A stretch of 64,000 nucleotides of DNA from Burkholderia sp. GAS332 (GCA_900142905.1 FSRV01000001.1:2356001-2420000); one strand, 5' to 3'. Counted from the first letter of the stretch, positions 26,735-35,862 are shown. Program-made: numbers and translations. Notes: generated by a model from the sequence alone, not told the origin.

Positions 26735-28171
26735 ATGTACGCGATTCCGACTGCCTTTGTGTCTGCGCTGTTCGTGGTGTTCGGCCTTTACGTACTTATC
26801 ACACAAGGCGTGACGCGCCTGTCCGCGCCATTCCTTTTGATGTGCGCGACCACATTTGCGTGGCAGGGCACGTGGACGTTGCTGTTCCAGACGGACGAGC
26901 CCCACATTGCGAGCGTGCTGGTCCGGGTCGGTTATCTGTTCATTCTCTTCCTGCCGACCACGTTCTATCACTTCGTCACGGAGGTGGCGGGGAGGCGCCG
27001 CGAGCGGCCGCTATTGCTCGCGTCTTACGGCATGTGTCTTGTGCTGGCCGCGCTGCTGCCCGGCGACGAAGTGGTCGCCGGCTACCGGCACTACTTCTTC
27101 GGCTACTATCCGAGCGCCGGGCCGCTGCATCCTTTGCACGTCGTGCAGACCGTGTTGCTTGCCGCCCGCAGCGGTCAGCTTCTGCTCGCGGCACGCAAGC
27201 AGCGTGGCGGCGAGGCGCGCAGGCGCCTCGATCTCTGCTTGGCCGTCCTTTGCCTATACTCGTTCGCGGCAGTCGACTACGCGGTCAACTATGGCTACGC
27301 GTTCTATCCGCCGGGTGTGCTGTTCATTGCGCTCAGCCTGGGGCTTCTTGCGATCACGATTGTCCGCTATCACCTGACTTACCCCTATGCGCTCGCGGCG
27401 ACCATTGCGCACGAAATCGCGACGCCGCTGGCGACGATTGCCATGCACGCCGACGAAATCGCCAGCGTGTGGGCTAAGGTATTCAAAGGGTACCGGCTGG
27501 CCGTCACGCATGGGCTTTACGACGAGCAAGTGCATAGCGGGCAGTCCGAACGCGTCAGCCAGCTCGCCACAGCGATCAGACGGGAGGTAACGGGCACGAG
27601 CGCGATGGTCGAAATGGCGCTCGCCTCTTTCACGCCGGATCGTCTGGACCGCACCCGCTTTAGCCCTCATTCCATGCAGCACTGTGTGGCGTCGGCGCTG
27701 GAGCGCTATCCGTTCCGTGGCGACGAGCGGGCACGCGTGAGCGTGGCGCCGATTGACGCGGCGCTGTGCTTTTCGGGCTCGGACACGCTGGCGGTTCTGG
27801 TCCTGTTCAATCTGCTGAAAAACGCGTTGTACGCTATTCACGTGAGCGGTGAGGGCGAGATCGTCATCAGCGCGGTTCAGGAGCACGGTTTCTGCGTACT
27901 GCGATTCCGCGACACGGGGCCGGGTATCGCGCCCGACGTGCTGCCGTATATCTTCGACGCCTTCTTCTCGACCAAGCGGCACGGCAGCGGCGCGGGAATG
28001 GGGCTCGCATTTTGCCGCCGCGCGGCAGAGCTTCTGGGCGGCAGTATCGAATGCACTTCGATGCGCGGCGCGCATACCACTTTCACCGTGCGCTTGCCGG
28101 TACCCGGCTCGCCGGCGGACCGCGCACTGAGCCCATCGCCGGCGCGTTCCTGGCGCCGGCGTCAGGAGTGA
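26735..28171 (+). CDS. Multi-spanning sensor histidine kinase (Lqs/Cqs-like)
   Basis: The N-terminal ~220 residues form six or seven membrane helices (FVSALFVVFGLYVLI onward, with LPTTFYHFVTEVAG), as in 7TM-type or CqsS/LqsS kinases. The H-box TIAHEIATPLATIAMHADEI follows. The next helix keeps the FKGYRLAVTHGL pattern that I associate with kinases paired with LqsR-type regulators. The N-box (LFNLLKNALYAI), G1 (RDTGPGIAPDVLPYIFDAFF) and G2 (GAGMGLAFCRR) boxes are intact. The ATG at 26735 is used; TTG at 26726 is possible. No autoinducer synthase gene (cqsA/lqsA) is in the window, so the ligand is unknown. Confidence 0.82.
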   Translation: MYAIPTAFVSALFVVFGLYVLITQGVTRLSAPFLLMCATTFAWQGTWTLLFQTDEPHIASVLVRVGYLFILFLPTTFYHFVTEVAGRRRERPLLLASYGMCLVLAALLPGDEVVAGYRHYFFGYYPSAGPLHPLHVVQTVLLAARSGQLLLAARKQRGGEARRRLDLCLAVLCLYSFAAVDYAVNYGYAFYPPGVLFIALSLGLLAITIVRYHLTYPYALAATIAHEIATPLATIAMHADEIASVWAKVFKGYRLAVTHGLYDEQVHSGQSERVSQLATAIRREVTGTSAMVEMALASFTPDRLDRTRFSPHSMQHCVASALERYPFRGDERARVSVAPIDAALCFSGSDTLAVLVLFNLLKNALYAIHVSGEGEIVISAVQEHGFCVLRFRDTGPGIAPDVLPYIFDAFFSTKRHGSGAGMGLAFCRRAAELLGGSIECTSMRGAHTTFTVRLPVPGSPADRALSPSPARSWRRRQE

Positions 28172-28199
28172 AAGTATTCCTGGTCCGAGGGGAGTGCGC

Positions 28200-28610
28200 T
28201 CATGCATCACCGCTAGCATGCGCGAGTCGTTGAAGGGCTAACGTCTGTGCCGCCTCCTTTGACGCAACGATCTCCATTGCCACGCCGAATGCCTTTGCCG
28301 CCAGCGCGGACTGCGCCTTTAAGGCGGTTCGTTTGATGGCATCCGGCTCAATGGCGACCACGGCCTTGCACAGGCCGCCGAGTCCATGCTTGTTGCGCTT
28401 GAGCCAGAGGCCCCTTGTCTTCCTGTCGTCGTGTGTTTCATCCGGTTGGCCCTCCTCAAAAATGATCACAAATGGCTGTTCGCCCTTGAGCAGCGCGTCC
28501 ATTTCGTTTTCCCATTGCGCCGCGTAGCCGGGTTTGATGGCTGACCGGCGTGACCATACGACCGGGAAGCTTTCCAGGTCATGCACGATGAAACGGTTGA
28601 CTGATTCCAT
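28200..28610 (-). CDS. Conserved hypothetical protein divergent from an AraC gene
   Basis: This 136-aa protein starts MESVNRFIVHDLESFPVVWS, preceded by AGGAAGAACC, which decides the ATG at 28610 over longer frames. It has the segments YAAQWENEMDALLKGEQPFV, TRGLWLKRNKHGLGGLCKAV and IEPDAIKRTALKAQ, and no signal or membrane helix. The fold pattern (alternating strands and helices) recalls SpoIIAA/STAS-like proteins, but I do not recognise a function. It is convergent with the kinase gene (28 bp apart) and divergent from the AraC-type gene at 28824, which may control it. Confidence 0.72.
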   Translation of the reverse strand: MESVNRFIVHDLESFPVVWSRRSAIKPGYAAQWENEMDALLKGEQPFVIIFEEGQPDETHDDRKTRGLWLKRNKHGLGGLCKAVVAIEPDAIKRTALKAQSALAAKAFGVAMEIVASKEAAQTLALQRLAHASGDA

Positions 28611-28735
28611 GGTTCTTCCTTTCATGCTTCGTGAATGGTGGCCCAGCCGCGCACCGATAATCGAAACATGCGCATGCTGCATCCGTCCTCCCAGTTGGAT
28701 CAGGAGCGGCCATTCCACTCCTCGGATGCGCTCAA

Positions 28736-28759
28736 GGTTAACCGTCAACCGTGGTAACC
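28736..28759. promoter_or_regulatory. Candidate operator between hypothetical gene and AraC gene
   Basis: GGTTAACCGTCAACCGTGGT (28736-28755) and the following AACC form an imperfect inverted repeat (GGTTA...TAACC) with ACCGT repeated directly at 28741 and 28748. It sits in the 213-bp divergent gap, 65 bp before the AraC-type gene. Direct repeats of this kind suit an AraC-family regulator. Confidence 0.35.
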
Positions 28760-28823
28760 TGATAATGACAGTGGGACGGAAAACAATGAAAAATGGCCAA
28801 TTTCGAACGGGGGTAGTGAGCGC

Positions 28824-29657
28824 ATGTCAGATCAGAGCGATCATCCGGACGGCCCGGCGCTTTTTGCTTTCTGGGGCACGGATGAGCCCGAAAACGAGTT
28901 CCAGCTTGGAACGCGGGAATACGATTGGCACCGCCACGTGCGCGGTCAACTCTTCTGCATCGAGAGCGGCCTGGTCCGCGTTCGCACCGCGCAAGGGTCG
29001 TGGCTGCTGCCGCCACATCGCGCCGGCTGGATTCCGCCCGGCGTCGATCACAAGGCGAGCGTGAGCGGGGCGTTGAGCGGTTGGGGCGTGATGCTAAGAC
29101 CGGACGTGACCGCCGGTTTGCCGGAAGAGCCATGCGTCATCGGTGTCAGCGAGATGCTGCGCGCGCTTGTGCGCCGGGCGGCAAGCTGGACCAGCCGGGA
29201 CCCTCTGCAGCCTGAGCAGGAACGCCTCGTTGCGGTGCTGCTCGACGAAATTCGTCTCTCTCGACACGAAGTGCTCCATCTGCCGATGCCGGCCGAGCGG
29301 CGGCTCCTCGCGATAGCGAACCAGTTGATTGAGCATCCGGAGGACGAGAGAACGTTTGCCGAGCTTGCGTTGTGGGCCGGCCTCTCGGCGCGAAGCGCGC
29401 GCCGCCACTTCGTTACGCAGACGGGTATGAGTTTCGTGCAATGGCGCCAACAGGCCCGCCTCGCGCTGGCGCTCGAACGGCTCGCAAACGGGGAGGCCGT
29501 TGCGGGCGTAGCCGAGGCACTCGGCTACGCGACACCGAGCAATTTCATTGCGATGTTCCGCAAGGCGTTTGGCGAGTCACCCGGCCGCTATTTCGCGAGG
29601 CGTAGCAATCTGGATAGGGGCGTGAGCGTGCAAGGGAAAAGCAAACTCCTCGGCTAG
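28824..29657 (+). CDS. AraC-family regulator with cupin domain
   Basis: The 277-aa regulator has an N-terminal cupin-like domain (EYDWHRHVRGQLFCIESGLV, WLLPPHRAGWIPPGVDHKAS) and a C-terminal double helix-turn-helix. The first HTH is FAELALWAGLSARSARRHFV; the second, VAGVAEALGYATPSNFIAMF, ends in the AraC hallmark FRKAFGESPGRYF. It belongs to the group that often controls drug-efflux or catabolic genes. Its closest likely target is the divergent hypothetical gene at 28200. The effector is unknown. Confidence 0.9.
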   Translation: MSDQSDHPDGPALFAFWGTDEPENEFQLGTREYDWHRHVRGQLFCIESGLVRVRTAQGSWLLPPHRAGWIPPGVDHKASVSGALSGWGVMLRPDVTAGLPEEPCVIGVSEMLRALVRRAASWTSRDPLQPEQERLVAVLLDEIRLSRHEVLHLPMPAERRLLAIANQLIEHPEDERTFAELALWAGLSARSARRHFVTQTGMSFVQWRQQARLALALERLANGEAVAGVAEALGYATPSNFIAMFRKAFGESPGRYFARRSNLDRGVSVQGKSKLLG

Positions 29658-29745
29658 CCGCTCATGTCGGACGTTGACCGGCTACCGAATGACTGTGCAA
29701 CAGATCACACGATGATCATCTTGCCGGCGATGCCCGATCGCATTG

Positions 29746-30204
29746 TCAGTTAGCATGGCAAAGTGATTTCAAGTGGGAAAAGCCGGCCGCTTCCGCGAAG
29801 TCTGGCAGGCGCCAGATTGCGCCGTTGACGCCCCATGAGCCCTCGGTGACATCGTGCACGATCACAGACGTAACCAGCCGGCGTTGGTCCGCTGGGGGTA
29901 AAGCCTGCCTGAAGGCATCGTGGACCAGGCTGACGTAGTGGGCACGGGTGGCTGCGTCAAGTACGCCGGCGGGTAGATAAATCATTGCAATGCACGGCAA
30001 AAGTTGTGCCGTCATATCGATGCCACCGCATGTCCAGAATCCCGGTGCGACTTCGTCGATCACGACCCAGCATAGGCTGCGTTTCCTCGGGTCGTCGGGA
30101 ATCTGTTCTGCACTGGCAGCCGCATCATTAAGCAGGCGTACTAGCGTCTCGCGATGCGGGCCGGGAAAGGAAGCCTTGGGGAGTTTGACGAGAATGTTGG
30201 GCAA
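29746..30204 (-). CDS. Tautomerase-superfamily protein
   Basis: This 152-aa protein begins M-Pro (MPNILVKLPKASFPGPHRET), and Pro after removal of Met is the catalytic base in 4-oxalocrotonate-tautomerase-like enzymes. It is longer than the 62-aa single-domain form and matches the ~130-150-aa tautomerase-like group (PRKRSLCWVVIDEVAPGFWT, then HYVSLVHDAFRQAL). Its reaction is not predictable from sequence; it could be a tautomerase or a dehalogenase. It is divergent from the GlxA-type regulator at 30287 with an 82-bp gap and may be its target. Confidence 0.8.
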   Translation of the reverse strand: MPNILVKLPKASFPGPHRETLVRLLNDAAASAEQIPDDPRKRSLCWVVIDEVAPGFWTCGGIDMTAQLLPCIAMIYLPAGVLDAATRAHYVSLVHDAFRQALPPADQRRLVTSVIVHDVTEGSWGVNGAIWRLPDFAEAAGFSHLKSLCHAN

Positions 30205-30286
30205 CTGAACCTCTTCACTTGTGTGCAGGAGCTTGCATTAGAGCGCGGGGATGCGCAGAATCCGAGTGTCTGCGGGGACATCTTTC

Positions 30287-31282
30287 ATGCGTATCCAGCC
30301 ATTCTGTGATTTCACGATTCTCGTTCTTGACGGCGCCTATCCCTCGAGCGTCGCGCTAACGCTCGACATCCTGTCGGCTGCCGCGTCGGTGGCCGCACGT
30401 GTCGGCGTCGCGGCCCCTCGATGGCGTGTCTACTCGACTGCCGGCAACAGGGTGCAACTCGGGCATGGCCTCGCAATCGACGCGAAGCCTTTGCCGACGA
30501 GCATGCGCGCCGATGGCTCGATCTGGATCGTGCCGGGGCTGGGGTTGGAAAGTCCGCTCGATATTCCGGGCCGTTTGGAACAAGACGATGCGCTTACGGC
30601 AATTAAGGCTTTACGGGCTCATGCGCGGCGTGGCGGCACCGTCGCGGCGTCCTGTTCTGCTGTTTTCCTGCTACAGGCGGCGGGTCTGCTAGCCGGTCGC
30701 CGGGCGACAACGTCGTGGTGGCTCGCGCCGTTACTTCAACGTTTGGATAAGAACTGCACCGTCGATGCAGACCGCATGGTGATTGAAGACGGCCAAGTCG
30801 TGACAGCAGGCGCAGCACTCGCGCAAACCGATTTGCTGATGTATTTGCTCCGTGTCAGGTTCGGTCCGGCGCTAGCAGATACCTTATCTCGTGTGCTTCT
30901 TGTCGACGCGCGGCAGGCGCAGGCACCGTTCATCTCTCCGTCTCTGCTCGCGAGCGGGAGCGAGCTCATCGGCAAGATCATCGCGTATGCAGAGGCCTCG
31001 CTGCCTGAGCTGCCTGGTTTGGCGGAGCTGGCCGCGCAGTTTTGCATGTCGGAACGAACGTTCACGCGGCACGTGCGGGCCGCCACGGGTCGTAGCGCGC
31101 AGGATTTGTTGCAAAGCGTTCGGCTTGGCAGGGCGCGCATGCTGCTTGCCACGAGTCGAATGACAGTCGAGCAGATCGCTGAACAAGTAGGCTACAGCGA
31201 CGCAACGGCCCTAAGAAGAATGATGCGTAAGCTTGTCGGCGCAACCCCGAGGCAGTTCAGGCCGAACGCGTATGAAGCGTGA
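30287..31282 (+). CDS. GlxA-family regulator (DJ-1/PfpI + AraC HTH)
   Basis: The protein (331 aa) combines an N-terminal DJ-1/PfpI-like domain (DFTILVLDGAYPSSVALTLD; nucleophile-elbow-like VAASCSAVFLLQAAGLL) with a C-terminal AraC HTH (LAAQFCMSERTFTRHVRAAT, MTVEQIAEQVGYSDATALRR, ending KLVGATPRQFR). Such regulators control catabolic genes such as carnitine or amidase loci. The ATG at 30287 is chosen because GGGGA lies eight bases before it; an ATG at 30251 adds 12 residues. The likely targets are the divergent tautomerase gene or the GMC/aldehyde dehydrogenase pair. Confidence 0.9.
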   Translation: MRIQPFCDFTILVLDGAYPSSVALTLDILSAAASVAARVGVAAPRWRVYSTAGNRVQLGHGLAIDAKPLPTSMRADGSIWIVPGLGLESPLDIPGRLEQDDALTAIKALRAHARRGGTVAASCSAVFLLQAAGLLAGRRATTSWWLAPLLQRLDKNCTVDADRMVIEDGQVVTAGAALAQTDLLMYLLRVRFGPALADTLSRVLLVDARQAQAPFISPSLLASGSELIGKIIAYAEASLPELPGLAELAAQFCMSERTFTRHVRAATGRSAQDLLQSVRLGRARMLLATSRMTVEQIAEQVGYSDATALRRMMRKLVGATPRQFRPNAYEA

Positions 31283-31394
31283 CGGTGTCGATCGGGTATC
31301 GACAGGTTCGACAGTTTGCTTCGCGCTTTCGCAAATGGCAGCATCGGGTCTGAAGACGCGGGCGCCGCGTGTACGTCGTCCGCGCGTGCCCGGA

Positions 31395-32867
31395 TCAGAA
31401 CGGATAGGCGGGAAGCCGCGACCGGGTCGTGATCCACTGCCACTCGCTGAACTGATCGGCGTTGGTCAGCGTGCTGTGGTTGAAGCCGTTGCCCGATGCG
31501 CCGACTCCACCGATCGGGCCATACACCTCGTGCAGCACGGTCTGATCGTTGATGTGGATGACACCGGTGTGAAGCCGGTCGGCGATGCTTTGCGCGCGGG
31601 CGAGATTGGCCGAGGCGACGGCCGCGACGAGACCGTACTCAGTCGCATTGGCGAGCTCGACCGCCTCGTCGTCGGTCCGGAACGTGGTGATCGGCGCGAC
31701 GGGGCCAAAGATCTCCTCGTCGAACGCGGCCATGCCGCGTGTCACGCCCGTGAGCACAGTCGGTTCGAAAAAGAGTCCGTTACGCGAACCGCCGGTCAAT
31801 GCCTTCGCGCCTTTGGCGAGCGTCTCGGCGACAATGCGCTCGACATTGGCGGCCTGACGTTCATTGATGATGGGGCCGAGTTGAACCTGCTCGTCAAAGG
31901 GATCGCCGACGATCAGCGCCTTGGCTTTTCTCGCCAGCACTTGCGCGTATTGATCCGCGATGTCTTCATGCACGAGATGGCGCCCGGCGGTGAGGCAAAT
32001 CTGTCCCTGATGGAAGAACGCGCCCCACGCGCCGGCGCTCGCCGCCGCCTCGATATCAGCGTCGTCCAGCACGATATAGGGATTGTTGCCGCCGAGTTCC
32101 AGCGAGACGCGCTTGAGCTGTCCGCCGGCGATCGAGCCGATCTGCCGGCCCACGTGGGTCGACCCCGTGAAGCTGATCATATCGACGAGCGGTTCCTGGA
32201 CCAGTGCGGCACCCGTGTCGGCGCCGCCGGGCAGAACATGGAAGAGTCCGGCCGGCAGGCCGGCTTCTTCGAACAGGCGCGCGAAACTCACGCCGCCCGC
32301 CACCGGTGTTTGCGAATCGGGCTTCAGTATCACCGCGTTGCCCATCGCGAGGGCCGGGCCGATGGCTCGCGAGCCCAGAATGAATGGCGAGTTCCAGGGT
32401 GTGATGACGCCGATGACGCCCACTGGGATGCGCCTCGCTATGCTCTGGCGACCTGCCTCGGCGGTGGACGTGAGCACGCCCATTGGCTGACTACCGAGCG
32501 CCGCGGCTTCCAGAACCTCGCGGGCGGACATCTGGACTTCCCACCATGCTTTCGCCCTGATCGAGCCTGTTTCCCTGACGATCTGATCGGCAAGTTCATC
32601 GGCGTGCGCCAGCACCAGGCGGGAAAATTCCCTGAGTACGTCGCCGCGCAGCGGGCCCGGTGTTTTCGTCCAGTCCTTCTGTGCCTCGCGTGCGATTGCG
32701 GCCGCTAGGGATACATCCTCCGGCGACGCGATACCGATTTCCCCGAGCGTCGCGCCCGTTGCCTTCTCGATCACACGCTCGGTGCCGAGACCGGAGGTCT
32801 TCCATCCGTTACTGTAGATTTTCGCGCTCCAGACTTCTGTCGGCGTGAGCAATGCTTGGGTCGTCAT
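31395..32867 (-). CDS. NAD(P)-dependent aldehyde dehydrogenase, benzaldehyde type
   Basis: This 490-aa ALDH-superfamily protein has all catalytic residues: N159 in TPWNSP, E257 in LELGGNNP and C291 in GQICLTAGR, with FTGSTHVG for cofactor binding. Overall pattern (VLTSTAEAGRQSIARRIPVG, GAFFHQGQICL) resembles benzaldehyde and vanillin dehydrogenases. It would oxidise an aromatic or related aldehyde to the acid. The ATG at 32867 (GGAAAA upstream) is preferred over 32915. It lies 44 bp after the GMC oxidoreductase gene on the same strand, giving a two-step alcohol-to-acid unit. Confidence 0.9.
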   Translation of the reverse strand: MTTQALLTPTEVWSAKIYSNGWKTSGLGTERVIEKATGATLGEIGIASPEDVSLAAAIAREAQKDWTKTPGPLRGDVLREFSRLVLAHADELADQIVRETGSIRAKAWWEVQMSAREVLEAAALGSQPMGVLTSTAEAGRQSIARRIPVGVIGVITPWNSPFILGSRAIGPALAMGNAVILKPDSQTPVAGGVSFARLFEEAGLPAGLFHVLPGGADTGAALVQEPLVDMISFTGSTHVGRQIGSIAGGQLKRVSLELGGNNPYIVLDDADIEAAASAGAWGAFFHQGQICLTAGRHLVHEDIADQYAQVLARKAKALIVGDPFDEQVQLGPIINERQAANVERIVAETLAKGAKALTGGSRNGLFFEPTVLTGVTRGMAAFDEEIFGPVAPITTFRTDDEAVELANATEYGLVAAVASANLARAQSIADRLHTGVIHINDQTVLHEVYGPIGGVGASGNGFNHSTLTNADQFSEWQWITTRSRLPAYPF

Positions 32868-32911
32868 GTTCTGTTTTCCAAAATGCTGAAATTGTTGGAA
32901 TCCGCGCTGAT

Positions 32912-34558
32912 TCACGTGGACAATTTTGCGGCGATGCGCTCGGCCACCATGATGGTCGTGACGTTCGTCGGAGCCGACGGGATGTCGGGAATAATCGATG
33001 CGTCGACGACCCGCAGCGCTTCGACGCCGCGTACCTTGCCCCAGGCGTCGACCACCGCGGAGGGATCCGAGTCGGCGCCCATCGGCACGGTCGAAGTAGG
33101 GTGCAGATACGCAGCGACATTCGAAACGATGTTCGCCCTGAGCGCTTTGCCGTCGTCCACCGTGTTGCCCGGCGCCATTTCGTGATCGATCACATCCAGG
33201 AATGGTGCGGTTCGGCCGATCTGCCGGGACAACTGCACGGCTTCGACCAGCCGGTCGAGATCATTCGGGTCATCGAAGAAGTTGTAGCGAATGTCCGGTG
33301 CGGCGCGTGGATCGCGGCTCGAGAGCCGCAATTGACCGATCGACTTCGGCAGTGTCACCGCGCATGCCAGGACAATCGCGCCGCCGGTGGGGCTGAGCTT
33401 CGGGTCGATCAGATGCGTGCCCGAGATATGCAGGTCGAGATCGCCGGGTGCCGCGCTCTGAGAGCGTGTCCACACTAGCGCGCCGGAGGCGGGCTTCATC
33501 GCGTTTGCTTCGCGCTTGAGGGCGTAGACGTTGTAGAAAAACGGATGATCCTGCAGTCGATTCCCTACCGGCAGGTCGGCGACGGTTGCGATGCCGAAGT
33601 CGGCGAGATGCGCGGTAGGCCCAATACCCGAGCGCATGAGAATTGCGGGGCTGCCGAACGCCCCCGACGCGAGAATGACTTCACCCGCGGACAGGACCTG
33701 GCCGTCGACCAGCTTGACGCCCACGGCACGCTTGCCTTCGAAGACCACACGATCCACTTCGGCACCGCCCTGGATCGTGAGATTCGGCCGCGCACGCACG
33801 GCGGCGCTCAGATAGGCCATGCCCGTATTGATGCGCACGCCATTGACGACATTGAGCGTGTAGGGCCCGGCACCGTGTTGGTCCGCACCGTTGAAGTCCG
33901 AGACGTGGTTCAGGCCCAGCGCTTCTGCGCCGTCAACGAAGGCTCGCATCGACGGCGTGTTTTCCGCCGCTGTACGCTGCCGGATCGGAAATGGGCCGGT
34001 ACGTCCGTGCCACTCGTGATCGCCGGAGGGCGTATTTTCCATCGACTTGTAGGCGGCCAGCACGTCCTCCCACGACCATCCTTCAATGCCGCGTTTGGCC
34101 CAGCGGTCGAAATCGGCCGGGCGAGCGCGTATTGCGACGGCGGCATTGACTGCCGAGCTGCCGCCGACCACACGGCCTCTGGGCACGGGGATGTCGTGGC
34201 CGAGACTGGCGGCGTCATCGGTGTGGTAGTGCCAGTCATAGGCCGGCGAGCCCGCGACGATATTGGCGTCTTTCAATACCTGAGGGTAGTCGTTAGGCGC
34301 GAAGTTCGGTCCGGCTTCCAGCAACAGAACGCGGCGGCGCGAGTCCGCGCTCAGTCGTGTCGCGAGAACGGCGCCGGCCGATCCACCTCCGACTATAAGG
34401 ATATCGAAATGTTTGACTGACTTTAGCGATCGACTGGCTTCGGTGCTGCCGGATTGTTTTTCCACCCCTACGGCGGCTGCGGTACCGGTAACCGTACCGA
34501 CTGCGGCAACTGCCGCTGCCGCACCTGTAATGAGGACTTCACGTCTGGACATCTTCAT
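32912..34558 (-). CDS. Tat-exported GMC-family alcohol oxidase/dehydrogenase
   Basis: This 548-aa FAD enzyme has a Tat-type leader (SRREVLITGAAAAVAAVG), the Rossmann motif ILIVGGGSAGAVLATRL and the GMC signature GRVVGGSSAVNAAVAIR. The C-terminal catalytic region ends YLHPTSTVPMGADSDPSAVV and APTNVTTIMVAERIA. The Tat signal is odd, since most GMC enzymes of this type are cytoplasmic; it implies oxidation of an alcohol in the periplasm. The ATG at 34558 is decided by GGAG eight bases before it. It is the first gene of the unit with the aldehyde dehydrogenase, suggesting alcohol to aldehyde to acid. Confidence 0.88.
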   Translation of the reverse strand: MKMSRREVLITGAAAAVAAVGTVTGTAAAVGVEKQSGSTEASRSLKSVKHFDILIVGGGSAGAVLATRLSADSRRRVLLLEAGPNFAPNDYPQVLKDANIVAGSPAYDWHYHTDDAASLGHDIPVPRGRVVGGSSAVNAAVAIRARPADFDRWAKRGIEGWSWEDVLAAYKSMENTPSGDHEWHGRTGPFPIRQRTAAENTPSMRAFVDGAEALGLNHVSDFNGADQHGAGPYTLNVVNGVRINTGMAYLSAAVRARPNLTIQGGAEVDRVVFEGKRAVGVKLVDGQVLSAGEVILASGAFGSPAILMRSGIGPTAHLADFGIATVADLPVGNRLQDHPFFYNVYALKREANAMKPASGALVWTRSQSAAPGDLDLHISGTHLIDPKLSPTGGAIVLACAVTLPKSIGQLRLSSRDPRAAPDIRYNFFDDPNDLDRLVEAVQLSRQIGRTAPFLDVIDHEMAPGNTVDDGKALRANIVSNVAAYLHPTSTVPMGADSDPSAVVDAWGKVRGVEALRVVDASIIPDIPSAPTNVTTIMVAERIAAKLST

Positions 34559-34709
34559 TGTTGTACTCCTGAACACATTGGCGGCGCTTCAAGCGCTCGA
34601 TGAACCGATCGATCGATGTCGACACGGCTGTGTGCTCAGAATGGGCCCGCTTCAGGGAGACAACAAGATGGCTTGCCTGGAACTCATGTCCAATGAGATG
34701 GACGATGCG

Positions 34710-35615
34710 TCATGACGCGACGACCAGTGGAATGCGCTCGACCAGAAAGTCCAGGAATGCGCGAACGGAGGGCAGCATGCCATGGCGAAACGGGATGACC
34801 GCCGTGATACTGGCTTCGCCGGCCAACCAGTCCGGCAAGACCCGCTGGAGTGCGCCGGATCGCATGTCTTCGCTGCAGACGTAGGCGGGCAGGGCAACGA
34901 TGCCGAGGCCATCTTGCGCAGCCTGCTTGAGGGTCACGATGTCATTGCCGGCCAGCCGAGGTTTGAGCGGCAGCACCCTTTCTCCGTGCATTGGGTGCTT
35001 GAGCTTCCAGGCCATTGGACTGTTGTGTCTCAACATGACCAATGTGTCGTGTCCGGCGAGGTTCTCCGGCGCGAGCGGCATACCGTAGCGCTCGATGTAG
35101 CGGGGCGCGGCGAACAGAAACCACGGTGCCGGAGCCAGCGTGCGCTGCACCAGGGTCGAGTCAGACAATGGACCGGTGTGCGAGCGCAGCGCGAGGTCGT
35201 AGTTGCCGCCCGCAATGTCGACCTGCTCGTCGCTGATGTGCTGGATCACATTGACCTTCGGATAGCGTTGAATGAAATCCGGAATGATCTGCCGCATGGC
35301 GAACAGCGAGGTCGCCACCGCGGTGGTGAAGCGGATCGTGCCGCTCGGCTCGGCAAGGCGTTCGCGCACGGCGCTTTCGGCGAAGTCGGCGCGTTCCAGC
35401 ATCGCGACCGCATGCCGGTAGAACACGTCGCCTGCATCGGTCATGCTGAGCCTGCGTGAGGTCCGGTTGACGAGTCGAACGCCGAGCGCTGTTTCAAGTT
35501 GCTGAAGACGATGACTTACCGTCGACTTTGGCACGTTCAGATTGCGGCTCGCGGCGGTGAGTCCGCCGCACTCCACGATGCGAACGAAATAGCGGAAGTC
35601 GTTGAGATCCAGCAT
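34710..35615 (-). CDS. LysR-family regulator
   Basis: This 301-aa regulator starts MLDLNDFRYFVRIVECGGLT, with recognition helix VPKSTVSHRLQQLETALG and wing LVNRTSRRLSMTDAG. The ATG at 35615 fits the family start better than a frame from 35690. It sits upstream of the GMC gene on the same strand (151 bp) and is divergent from the aromatic operon at 35863, so either could be its target. A TetR-type operator is better placed to control the operon. Confidence 0.9.
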   Translation of the reverse strand: MLDLNDFRYFVRIVECGGLTAASRNLNVPKSTVSHRLQQLETALGVRLVNRTSRRLSMTDAGDVFYRHAVAMLERADFAESAVRERLAEPSGTIRFTTAVATSLFAMRQIIPDFIQRYPKVNVIQHISDEQVDIAGGNYDLALRSHTGPLSDSTLVQRTLAPAPWFLFAAPRYIERYGMPLAPENLAGHDTLVMLRHNSPMAWKLKHPMHGERVLPLKPRLAGNDIVTLKQAAQDGLGIVALPAYVCSEDMRSGALQRVLPDWLAGEASITAVIPFRHGMLPSVRAFLDFLVERIPLVVAS

Positions 35616-35806
35616 GGGAGCACCTTGCGAGTCCAGTGTGATAGACGGCGCCACTTTATACCGTTTGCCGATCCGTTGGATTTTTATCAAATCGGCTGGT
35701 TAGGAGACACCGCCCCTCGCCGACGTGTAGCAGTCGACGCTCGGGACGCCCATCGAGGCGACACTCAAGGTGACACTCAAGGCGAGGCCAGATTTTTTGT
35801 CAGTAA

Positions 35807-35835
35807 TTTGACGAATACGTCAAAAAAGCTATACT
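35807..35835 (+). promoter_or_regulatory. Promoter and palindromic operator of the first aromatic operon
   Basis: The perfect palindrome TTTGACG-AATA-CGTCAAA spans 35807-35824. It overlaps a promoter with -35 TTGACG (35808-35813), a 16-bp spacer and -10 TATACT (35830-35835), 28 bp before the first gene. A near copy lies at 41868-41885 before the MFS gene. The layout is that of a repressor operator, and the TetR gene at 43583 is the best candidate for its reader. Confidence 0.7.
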
Positions 35836-35862
35836 AACGTCAACGAATACGGAGACATTGAT

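Noticed and set aside
35761..35790. Short tandem repeat GACACTCAAGG (two copies)
   Set aside because: Two copies of about 11-12 bp are too few to support a functional repeat; they lie outside the promoter elements identified.
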